Virus record (IMG/VR): IMGVR_UViG_3300046010_001999
Location: 1-20,584 of that record
Direction: 5' to 3' (one strand)
From: a virus
Length of the DNA: 20,584 nt
Below are positions 15,054 through 20,375 of this stretch, piece after piece. The translations under genes were made by a program, and so were the position numbers. The notes under the pieces are model-generated. The model was not told the origin of the DNA. It was given only the letters and a program-made list of their open reading frames with translations, and made no database searches. Numbering within the stretch: position 1 is the first letter of the stretch; each line of letters begins with the position of its first letter.

Positions 15054-15280
15054 TAGCCGATCTCCTCATCTTCTGGTGTTGGTGCTGTTGCAAGAGTGCC
15101 ACATAAAGCGCACTCCATATCTAAGAAATACATATCAATCTCACCAGTTTCTTCATCAAACACAGTCTTTAAGTTCCATATATTACAACCGCAAGGACAT
15201 ACAGTAGTGGCTCTACCTCTTATGTCCATTGCAGATTTGTAATCAGGCTTAAGTTCTGTGATATGCTTTGGATTGTTGAT
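15053..15280 (-). CDS. Small zinc-ribbon protein, apparent ATC start
   Basis: The ORF contains VCPCGCNIWNLKTVFDEETG, then MYFLDMECALCGTLATAPTP. The two cysteine clusters (CPCGC and CALC) form a zinc ribbon of a kind seen in actinobacteriophage genomes. An internal ATG at 15229 has no ribosome site and would lose the conserved-looking NPKHITELKPDYKSAMDIRGR segment. The frame extends to an ATC at 15280 that forms TAATC with the upstream stop, exactly where neighbouring genes have TAATG. AAGGG lies 9 bases before it. With that start the protein is 75 residues. The downstream end overlaps the FmdB gene. Function unknown. Confidence 0.7.
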   Translation of the reverse strand: MNNPKHITELKPDYKSAMDIRGRATTVCPCGCNIWNLKTVFDEETGEIDMYFLDMECALCGTLATAPTPEDEEIG

Positions 15281-15681
15281 TAGTAATATCCCTTCTTAGT
15301 AAAGAACTCCCACGCCTTGCAGGGGGTAACATATCTATTATATATATATGACAGCCCTCTGTCAATTTGTTTAGGCGCAGGAGTCTTAGGGTCAAGCCCT
15401 AATATTTGTGGAATACCTCCAGCATTTTTGCCCATAACTTTTATTTTGTTGTAAGCATTGGGTCTCCAGTTGCTTTCTTTAGTCCACAATTTATTAAGGC
15501 AGTTCCATTGTTTATGCTTGAAGTCGTATAGTTTATCTTGTGCATATGCTTTGCTATCCTCTATTGTCCATTCCATCTTAGGGTCAAGGACTGCGGGTGG
15601 GCTGGACACAGGGGTAGCAAATCTTATACTAACCATTATCAATAAAGCAACAGTAAGTATAAATATAATTTCTTTTCTCAT
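15280..15681 (-). CDS. Secreted or membrane-anchored lytic transglycosylase-like protein
   Basis: The 133-residue protein starts with a short basic end and a hydrophobic segment (residues 5-24, IIFILTVALLIMVSIRFATP), a signal peptide or anchor. The C-terminal domain reads WNCLNKLWTKESNWRPNAYN and GKNAGGIPQILGLD, ending with YNRYVTPCKAWEFF. KES (Glu69) is the catalytic Glu region of SLT/lysozyme-like actinobacterial transglycosylases, and Cys61 and Cys121 could form a disulfide. It should cut peptidoglycan glycan strands outside the membrane. The start overlaps a small membrane ORF (ATGA), suggesting coupled expression. It is separate from the main lysis cassette. Confidence 0.8.
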   Translation of the reverse strand: MRKEIIFILTVALLIMVSIRFATPVSSPPAVLDPKMEWTIEDSKAYAQDKLYDFKHKQWNCLNKLWTKESNWRPNAYNKIKVMGKNAGGIPQILGLDPKTPAPKQIDRGLSYIYNRYVTPCKAWEFFTKKGYY

Positions 15682-15797
15682 AACAAAGCACCTATAAAGT
15701 ATAGAACTAAAAGAAATACAAGAGTATATGGTATGGTTGCGCCACCCATTATGAATAGCAAACCAACTCCCAGGTTAAATCCTATAAACTTTAGTAT
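15678..15797 (-). CDS. Tiny two-helix membrane ORF, possible ATA start
   Basis: The frame encodes LKFIGFNLGVGLLFIMGGAT then IPYTLVFLLVLYFIGALL, two hydrophobic helices. It ends in an ATGA overlap with the transglycosylase. No ATG, GTG or TTG start has a ribosome site. AGAGAGG at 15803-15810 lies about 7 bases before an ATA at 15797, giving 39 residues. An internal ATG would leave 23 residues without a ribosome site. It could be a small holin-like partner of the transglycosylase. The start codon is inferred. Confidence 0.5.
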   Translation of the reverse strand: MLKFIGFNLGVGLLFIMGGATIPYTLVFLLVLYFIGALL

Positions 15798-15810
15798 CTT
15801 TACACCTCTC

Positions 15811-15987
15811 TCAGATCTCCTCTGCTATTACATCTTTGCCTGCTGGCATATCAAAGTCAGAAACTTCCCACTCCCTATAGGGTGCGTCAATCGCTAACTC
15901 TATTGCTCTATCTATATCATACTCTGATACATAATAGACCAATTCCGCTGGTGTCTTAATGGTAATCTTATACTGTTTGATTTCCAC
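15811..15987 (-). CDS. Small acidic hypothetical protein
   Basis: This 58-residue ORF (MEIKQYKITIKTPAELVYYV, then SEYDIDRAIELAIDAPYREW) starts at GTG with GAGGGG five bases upstream. It overlaps the end of the WhiB gene by 20 bases. The beta-alpha-beta-like pattern and composition look protein-like. No family is recognised. Confidence 0.65.
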   Translation of the reverse strand: MEIKQYKITIKTPAELVYYVSEYDIDRAIELAIDAPYREWEVSDFDMPAGKDVIAEEI

Positions 15988-16381
15988 TTATACCCCTCTC
16001 TTTCATAGTGCGCCTAACCTTTCGGGCAAACGCCATCTTGTTTTTGTTAGTAGAGTTCTTCATTGATCTACCTACTTGTAATAGTCGCTCTCCTGCCATT
16101 GTGCCACCATATATACCGAAGTATAATTGATGACCACGCATACCTATCTCTAGGCAGTTGTCTTTAGCAGGACAACCTTTACATATTGATAGAGCAACGA
16201 TAGCCTTATCTACTTCTGCTTGTGTAGCCGTTGAATTCTTATTGACACTAGAGTTTGTGTCGGGCAAATCAACTTCACCCGCAAACCATAGGTCAGGGTC
16301 GTCGTGATTGACACAATGACCATTACTTATATCTAAATCTTTATCATTAGATAAGTATAAATCTATCATACCTTTAGCCAT
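15968..16381 (-). CDS. WhiB-family Fe-S transcription regulator
   Basis: The 137-residue protein has the four WhiB cysteines: Cys23 (GHCVNHDDPDLWF), Cys67 and Cys70 (ICKGC), and Cys76 (DNCLEIG), which bind a 4Fe-4S cluster. The G(I/V)YGG turn at 89-93 (FGIYGGTMAGER) and a basic C-terminal tail (NKNKMAFARKVRRTMKERG) that can bind DNA are also present. WhiB proteins are confined to actinobacteria and their phages, so this gene is the best host indicator. It starts in a TGATG overlap with the upstream gene. It probably retunes host or phage promoters through the host sigma factor. Confidence 0.9.
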   Translation of the reverse strand: MAKGMIDLYLSNDKDLDISNGHCVNHDDPDLWFAGEVDLPDTNSSVNKNSTATQAEVDKAIVALSICKGCPAKDNCLEIGMRGHQLYFGIYGGTMAGERLLQVGRSMKNSTNKNKMAFARKVRRTMKERGISGNQTV

Positions 16382-16521
16382 CAGTTATGTATCCCATACT
16401 CGAAGCATACACGCTGAACTTCTTTATCTAGTTCTATTATCATTTGTTTAAGTTCCTCATCTGATAGGTGTTCGGTCTCGAACTTCCTAATATAAGAAGT
16501 CCAACTGAATTCCTCTAGCAT
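16381..16521 (-). CDS. Small hypothetical protein upstream of WhiB
   Basis: This 46-residue ORF (MLEEFSWTSYIRKFETEHLS, then DEELKQMIIELDKEVQRVCF) has AGAGAGG five bases upstream of its ATG. Its stop overlaps the WhiB ATG (TGATG). It is helical and charged. Function unknown. Confidence 0.65.
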   Translation of the reverse strand: MLEEFSWTSYIRKFETEHLSDEELKQMIIELDKEVQRVCFEYGIHN

Positions 16522-16544
16522 ACTGTCCTCTCTGTGTTGGTGTA

Positions 16545-16564
16545 GGTGGGGCGATTACCCCACC
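16545..16564. repeat. GC-rich hairpin between minus-strand genes
   Basis: GGTGGGG (16545-16551) and CCCCACC (16558-16564) form a 7-base stem with a 6-base loop, extendable after one mismatch. It sits after the 16582 gene and before the gene ahead of WhiB. No T-run follows on the minus strand, so it may be a weak terminator or an mRNA-stabilising structure. Confidence 0.5.
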
Positions 16565-16581
16565 CACAATTAACTAGTTTA

Positions 16582-16872
16582 TTATGGGCGGAATACTACA
16601 GTAGTATAACCTTCTAAGCGTGAGTGCTTGGTAATCAAGCCCTTCTCACCAGTCAAGTGTTGATACTTGCCGTTGCCTAGAGATACCCACATAGACTTAG
16701 GCTTAAACCTAGACTGTGTTGGTAGTGCTTTAAGTATTGTGCCCTTAGGTTCATATCCATTGACACTATCTACATCAAACTGGACTGTCGCAAGTTCATC
16801 TGCTAAGTCCGCTAGTGTCATTGATATGCTAGCCAAGTAGTCCTCATATACTCGTGCTGTCGTGGTTGTCAT
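16582..16872 (-). CDS. Hypothetical protein after an operator-controlled promoter
   Basis: The start is placed at 16872 because AAAGG lies about 7 bases upstream, inside the five codons of a longer alternative from 16887. The 96-residue protein (MTTTTARVYEDYLASISMTL, then LADELATVQFDVDSVNGYEP) has a helical N-terminal half and a beta-rich end (KSMWVSLGNGKYQHL, LEGYTTVVFRP). No family was recognised. It is the first gene read from the promoter at 16938-16966, and a CTTGG/CCAAG hairpin lies in its leader. Confidence 0.7.
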   Translation of the reverse strand: MTTTTARVYEDYLASISMTLADLADELATVQFDVDSVNGYEPKGTILKALPTQSRFKPKSMWVSLGNGKYQHLTGEKGLITKHSRLEGYTTVVFRP

Positions 16873-16932
16873 TGTATTACCTTTCATTGTTATCCGCTTG
16901 GCAATTTACCAAGTGGTGTCTGTTGGTATCGA

Positions 16933-16949
16933 TAGTGATTATATCACTA
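16933..16949. promoter_or_regulatory. Palindromic operator over the -10
   Basis: TAGTGAT, three bases, ATCACTA: an exact 7-base inverted repeat centred on the TATAAT of the promoter at 16938. A dimeric repressor bound here would block RNA polymerase. Confidence 0.6.
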
Positions 16950-16966
16950 CCAATTCTAGAAGTCAA
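16938..16966 (-). promoter_or_regulatory. Consensus promoter with extended -10
   Basis: Read on the minus strand: TTGACT (16961-16966), a 17-base spacer ending in TGA, then TATAAT (16938-16943). The -35 lies over the last codons of the amidotransferase gene. The -10 lies inside a palindrome. Confidence 0.85.
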
Positions 16967-17819
16967 GTGGCTCTTTACTATACCACTTCTCACTTAAAAA
17001 TCCATACTCATCTCTTATCATACTCTTAGCGTTAGGATTGTAGCATAGGCAGTCTAAGAACTGTGCGCTACAATCAAAGCAACACTCACATATCAAGCAG
17101 TAGAGTTCGCTCTCATATAAATCTACTATAGCCATACAATTAGGACACTCGAACTTGTGATAATCAAACCCGCTATCCTCTTGCACTACTATATCATATA
17201 CACTAGGCTCATCACCATAGGTGTAGTTATAACTCTCGGTGCGTGGTGTAGATATTGTAGGCTTGTATGAAGTATTACTCCACCATATACCATTATCGTC
17301 CCAACTACCTAGACTTTCATTGATAATATAAATCTTATACTGTGCGCTAGGGTCATTAGTCATTACCGCAACCTTGCTACCACTAGCCCACGCACTTATC
17401 ATATCATATACATAATCATCATCTAACGCAGACACGCCACCAAGTCTAGGCAATAATTCCTCTGCCATAATCCTAGTGTCGCTACGCTTATCACCTTTAG
17501 GTATATGAATATCTAGCACGCCATTGTGCGCTAAGTAAGTATCGTGCTCACCTACTACCTTAAATGGGTGGCAGTTGAGTTCGTTCTTAACTCCGTGAGT
17601 AGCATACCTAGCGTGCCACATAGCATAGCCATTAGGATATTGCTCACGCAATTCTAAGAACCTAGCGATAGATTTCTTAGCGGACATACTGCGTTCAGAT
17701 ATAATACCCGAACCAGTATCTATTGCAAACCCAAAGCCGTGTGGATTACTACAAGCACCCATCTTTAGGTCATCTTTACTAGGTGTGGAATTAGGATTAC
17801 ACACCACTAACAAGCACAT
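16956..17819 (-). CDS. Class II glutamine amidotransferase-like protein with Cys-rich tail
   Basis: The 287-residue protein begins Met-Cys, so Cys2 becomes the N-terminal nucleophile after Met removal. Family motifs follow: HARYATHG (69-76), NCHPF (82-86), YLAHNGVLD (95-103) and GDKRSDT (109-115). This is an Ntn-hydrolase glutaminase that releases ammonia from glutamine. No synthetase domain is fused. Instead, residues 225-259 carry CPNC, CLICECC, C and CLC, a likely zinc-binding tail. AAGGGGG lies 6 bases before the ATG, and the gene starts 11 bases after the amidoligase, its probable partner. The next promoter's -35 overlaps its stop. Confidence 0.85.
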   Translation of the reverse strand: MCLLVVCNPNSTPSKDDLKMGACSNPHGFGFAIDTGSGIISERSMSAKKSIARFLELREQYPNGYAMWHARYATHGVKNELNCHPFKVVGEHDTYLAHNGVLDIHIPKGDKRSDTRIMAEELLPRLGGVSALDDDYVYDMISAWASGSKVAVMTNDPSAQYKIYIINESLGSWDDNGIWWSNTSYKPTISTPRTESYNYTYGDEPSVYDIVVQEDSGFDYHKFECPNCMAIVDLYESELYCLICECCFDCSAQFLDCLCYNPNAKSMIRDEYGFLSEKWYSKEPLDF

Positions 17820-17830
17820 ACTTTACCCCC

Positions 17831-19024
17831 TTACGCATTGACTAACTCTTTACTATCGATTACTAACTTATCTACTCTACTCATACGCATATAGAGTTCA
17901 GGATATAAACCATTATTGGCTTGTATCCAGTCAGAGAACCACTCCCAACTTAGCGCACCCATCTTTACATCAGATAGGGTTAAGTCCCTAGTGTATTCTA
18001 CTGTTGCGTGTGCTAATTGTATAGCACTAAGCACACCTTCGGGGTTCATAGTTCCCCTAAAGAACCTAAGTTCTAGGGTGTGTTCGTTCTGCGTATTCAC
18101 CGCAGAATATCTTTCGGTCATACTATTACTAGGGTGAGCAACCTTGTGCGCTAGTGTGAAGTATGGTCTATCGAACTCATCATCTTTATACACATCATTA
18201 AACCTAGCGTAGTTAGATTTACGCCCACCTAACTTCATCATCTTATCAGAGTTCTTATAGATAAGTGATAAGAACCTATGCGTGTGTGCGCCACCCTTAA
18301 ACCCTGCCCTGCTGATATGGATATGAAGTCCGCAACTCTTAGCGTCCCAACTTCTAGCAATATGAACCTTGCGTAGATAATCTAGCGTAGTCCATAAGTT
18401 CTTATTGGTAGCAAAATAATCAAGAGTAGCAGGGTGAGATACCATCTCGAACCCACGATACCCACCACTATTTATACTACTATCCTCTTTAAGATATACA
18501 AAATCGCCCATCATCTCCATTATATATTCTGAACTATCTACTAGTTCATTATCTCTAATCTCCATCTCTAGTTCTATACCGAAGTGTAGTTTATTCTTAT
18601 CCTCACCATAGAATATAGGGCGTGGCTTGTAAGAGTATTGGTGAACTTGTCCACCGCCCTCACAACTCCCGCACTCCTCTCGATTATACACTTCGCAACT
18701 ATCGCACCAGTTGGCGTTATCAGAGCAACAACTTTCACACCAATAAGAACCAATATCCTCTAGGTGATAACTACTCTCATTTTCAGAGTATAAGCACTCG
18801 CAAGCCTCGCACCAGAAGGTATGATTATCAGCGCAAGGTTCGCACCAAGTTCCAACACCCTCTACATACCTAGAGTTTTCTTCGAAGTCGTAGTTATCGC
18901 AACGCTCACAATAGATACGACACTCAGAGCATAGCACATTACCATTTAAGGTAGTGGCTAAGTCGTCAGGGTCATAGCCAGTAGAGCAACTATCGCACTC
19001 TACTAACTCTATACCATCAGACAT
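17831..19024 (-). CDS. Phage amidoligase with N-terminal zinc-ribbon repeats
   Basis: The 397-residue protein has two parts. Residues 10-121 hold at least six CxxC pairs (CDSC, CSEC, CERC, CEPC, CEAC, CESCC, CDSC, CGSC) in repeated WC(E/D)xC(C) units, a multi-zinc array. From residue 147 the glutamine-synthetase-like amidoligase fold is visible: HFGIELEMEI (147-156), LKEDSSI (178-184), FEMVSHPATL (192-201), CGLHIHIS (231-238) and LELRFFRGTMNPEG (317-330). The Glu, His and Arg residues should bind ATP-Mg and an acyl-phosphate. Such enzymes join a carboxylate to an amine. AAGGAG lies about 6 bases before the ATG. It is co-transcribed with the amidotransferase. Confidence 0.85.
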   Translation of the reverse strand: MSDGIELVECDSCSTGYDPDDLATTLNGNVLCSECRIYCERCDNYDFEENSRYVEGVGTWCEPCADNHTFWCEACECLYSENESSYHLEDIGSYWCESCCSDNANWCDSCEVYNREECGSCEGGGQVHQYSYKPRPIFYGEDKNKLHFGIELEMEIRDNELVDSSEYIMEMMGDFVYLKEDSSINSGGYRGFEMVSHPATLDYFATNKNLWTTLDYLRKVHIARSWDAKSCGLHIHISRAGFKGGAHTHRFLSLIYKNSDKMMKLGGRKSNYARFNDVYKDDEFDRPYFTLAHKVAHPSNSMTERYSAVNTQNEHTLELRFFRGTMNPEGVLSAIQLAHATVEYTRDLTLSDVKMGALSWEWFSDWIQANNGLYPELYMRMSRVDKLVIDSKELVNA

Positions 19025-19033
19025 ATTTACTCC

Positions 19034-19210
19034 TTACTTTATTGGTAGTTCTAACTCTATCATTATATCATTAACTTTATTTCTTAGCAAACTAGTAGCC
19101 ATAGCCATACTCTTAAAGTCTGACCTAACATACCAGTTCTCTTGAGTTCTTAAAGATTTGCGGATTAACTCCAACTCATCTTTAGTTATCTCGATTACTA
19201 TGCTATCCAT
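19034..19210 (-). CDS. Small helical protein in the amidoligase operon
   Basis: This 58-residue ORF (MDSIVIEITKDELELIRKSL, then RTQENWYVRSDFKSMAMATS, ending ELPIK) lies one base after the membrane protein gene and ends 10 bases before the amidoligase. It is charged and mostly helical, with no known domain. Its conserved-looking position makes it a candidate carrier or substrate for the amidoligase. Confidence 0.65.
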   Translation of the reverse strand: MDSIVIEITKDELELIRKSLRTQENWYVRSDFKSMAMATSLLRNKVNDIMIELELPIK

Positions 19211-19211
19211 A

Positions 19212-19364
19212 TTACTTGCGTTCTCTGAACAACTTGATACTTCTTAGGGTGATAGCAACCACCGCTAAGATAATCAGCGTTCTATGTGGTAAATAAATAT
19301 CCACTAAATAACTGTCTAGGTAGGTGGCATAACCATCTACGCTAAACTCTCTAATGAACTCCAT
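19212..19364 (-). CDS. Small single-pass membrane protein, first gene of the amidoligase operon
   Basis: The start is placed at 19364: GGAG lies 5 bases upstream, and a longer reading to 19415 would begin beside the promoter -10. The 50-residue protein has a polar N-terminal half (MEFIREFSVDGYATYLDSYL), a membrane segment at about residues 28-44 (LIILAVVAITLRSIKL) and a basic end (FRERK). The basic C terminus suggests the N terminus faces out. It could anchor the amidoligase system at the membrane or be its target. Confidence 0.65.
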   Translation of the reverse strand: MEFIREFSVDGYATYLDSYLVDIYLPHRTLIILAVVAITLRSIKLFRERK

Positions 19365-19393
19365 CTTATCTCCATCTCCTAATCTAGTGATTA

Positions 19394-19429
19394 GGCTACC
19401 CTCTAAGGATACCATACCCTTAAAGGATA
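19394..19429 (-). repeat. 18-base tandem repeat across the promoter
   Basis: TATCCTTTAAGGGTATGG (19412-19429) and TATCCTTAGAGGGTAGCC (19394-19411) are adjacent imperfect copies. Each is itself a near-palindrome (CCTT/AAGG). The first fills the promoter spacer and the second starts at the -10, as expected of a double operator. Confidence 0.55.
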
Positions 19430-19434
19430 GTCAA
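19406..19434 (-). promoter_or_regulatory. Promoter of the amidoligase operon
   Basis: On the minus strand: TTGACT (19429-19434), 17 bases ending TGG, then TATCCT (19406-19411), an extended -10. The start point should lie near 19399, giving a short leader to the ATG at 19364. Confidence 0.8.
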
Positions 19435-19438
19435 GCCA

Positions 19439-19654
19439 CTACTTTAATCTATCAAATATCTTTAAGATAGTGCCATCATAACTTTCAGCACCCTCACCAT
19501 CAGCACCTTCTAGCCAAACAATTTTCTTTCCCACTCTAATAGTAGAACCTTCGCCGTGAAGGCTCATCAATAGTGGTGCGCCGTAATCATCTGAATTACA
19601 CTTAGCAATTAAGCGACCTTCAGGGTCATAAGCGTCTAAGGTTATCTTAGCCAT
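19439..19654 (-). CDS. Small hypothetical beta-rich protein
   Basis: This 71-residue acidic protein (MAKITLDAYDPEGRLIAKCN, then LHGEGSTIRVGKKIVWLEGA) has AAGGAG six bases before its ATG. Alternating strands and Gly turns suggest a small beta barrel. No family was recognised. It has its own promoter at 19683-19711 and ends just before the -35 of the amidoligase promoter. Confidence 0.7.
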   Translation of the reverse strand: MAKITLDAYDPEGRLIAKCNSDDYGAPLLMSLHGEGSTIRVGKKIVWLEGADGEGAESYDGTILKIFDRLK

Positions 19655-19682
19655 CTATTCTCCTTCTATTAAGTTATACCTA

Positions 19683-19711
19683 AGTATAGCATACTCAGGG
19701 CGACAAGTCAA
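19683..19711 (-). promoter_or_regulatory. Promoter for the 71-residue protein gene
   Basis: Minus strand: TTGACT (19706-19711), 17 bases ending TGC, then TATACT (19683-19688), an extended -10. It gives a short leader of about 20 bases ending in AAGGAG and the ATG. Confidence 0.85.
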
Positions 19712-19727
19712 GTTCTGACTTATGGCG

Positions 19728-19778
19728 TGTCCTAGTAGGGTATCGAACCCTATGCACACCCGACCTACGGGCTAGGAC
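19728..19778 (-). ncRNA. tRNA-like element without an anticodon arm
   Basis: On the minus strand GTCCTAG (19772-19778) pairs with CTAGGAC (19729-19735) as a 7-bp acceptor-like stem. Directly before the 3' strand is a T-arm: TAGGG, loop TTCGATA, CCCTA (19736-19752), with a 5-bp stem and 7-base loop matching the tRNA TTCRANN rule. Only 19 bases remain between the 5' strand and the T-arm. They form a 4-bp hairpin (CCCG, loop TAGGT with GG, CGGG) like a D-arm. There is no room for an anticodon arm. Alternatives are a terminator for the 19789 gene, a decayed tRNA or an attachment-site remnant. Confidence 0.5.
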
Positions 19779-19788
19779 TATCTTGCAA

Positions 19789-20106
19789 TTATAGGTAGTT
19801 CTCAGCAGGTCTAGCCAGTAGGCTAGCCATCATAGCCTTACGCTCATCAAGCGCAATTCTACGCAACTCATCAGCACTTAAAGGTTTAGGGGTAGTATCG
19901 GGCTTAGGTTTGGCGTTCTTAATAGTTCGCCTTGCCAACTTAACCGCTTGACTATCCTCGATAGCCACGATTATATTGCCCTCTTTATCACGCACCACTA
20001 AATTGCTAAATCGCTTAGAGCGTGAACCTAACCACGCAGGGGCAGACCTAACATTTCTAGGGGGTGTGATAATGCTACCGCTAACCCCATAGGGGTTATG
20101 CGACAC
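19789..20106 (-). CDS. Small basic hypothetical protein
   Basis: The start is set at GTG 20106 because AAAGGA lies 7 bases upstream; an ATG at 20112 lies only one base after the same site. The 105-residue protein has a Pro/Arg-rich N terminus (ITPPRNVRSAPAWLGSRSKR), a VVRDKEGNIIVAIED beta segment, and a basic helical C-terminal half (VKLARRTIKNAKPKPDTTPK, then ELRRIALDERKAMMASLLAR). A nucleic-acid-binding role is plausible from charge. It is the first gene after the right-hand control region. Confidence 0.65.
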   Translation of the reverse strand: MSHNPYGVSGSIITPPRNVRSAPAWLGSRSKRFSNLVVRDKEGNIIVAIEDSQAVKLARRTIKNAKPKPDTTPKPLSADELRRIALDERKAMMASLLARPAENYL

Positions 20107-20112
20107 TATCAT

Positions 20113-20231
20113 ATCCTTTCGCTAGGGGTTAGGCTACTAGTGAGTAGTCTATTGAGTATCCCATCAGCGCAACCGCCGACTTGTCTAGGGGCGTATCCCA
20201 TTAGGCTACTTACTAGTAGTCTAACCTTGTA
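20113..20231 (-). promoter_or_regulatory. Structured leader of the rightmost gene
   Basis: This is the likely untranslated leader. It holds two imperfect 23-base copies (20129-20151 and 20201-20223), each able to form a CTACT/AGTAG hairpin. Two copies of GTATCCCAT and two of CTAGGGG also occur in it. A 30-codon ORF (20201 to 20109) ends two bases before the GTG start and could be a leader peptide, but has no good ribosome site. Confidence 0.4.
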
Positions 20232-20238
20232 AGAACTT

Positions 20239-20267
20239 ACTCTACACTATCTCTTACCGCTTGTCAA
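20239..20267 (-). promoter_or_regulatory. Promoter 1 of the right-hand control region
   Basis: Minus strand: TTGACA (20262-20267), 17-base spacer, TAGAGT (20239-20244). CGGCGTGTCG lies just upstream of the -35 (20271-20280), as also at promoter 2. Confidence 0.75.
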
Positions 20268-20346
20268 GTTCGACACGCCGTAAGTTCTAAATATATTTTA
20301 GTTCTTTATTTAGTTGTATCTAGTTATTGCTAACTTGATAAAGAGA

Positions 20347-20375
20347 ACTCTACCACGCTCATTTGATAAAGTCAA
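20347..20375 (-). promoter_or_regulatory. Promoter 2 of the right-hand control region
   Basis: Minus strand: TTGACT (20370-20375), 17 bases ending TGG, TAGAGT (20347-20352), an extended -10. GGTCGGCGTGTCG lies upstream (20379-20391). Confidence 0.75.

Noticed and set aside
17916-18873. Plus-strand open frames inside the amidoligase gene
   Set aside because: They are antisense shadows with no ribosome site and unusual residue composition.
20109-20201. 30-codon ORF as a genuine gene
   Set aside because: No clear ribosome site and it lies across the repeated hairpins; kept only as a possible leader peptide.
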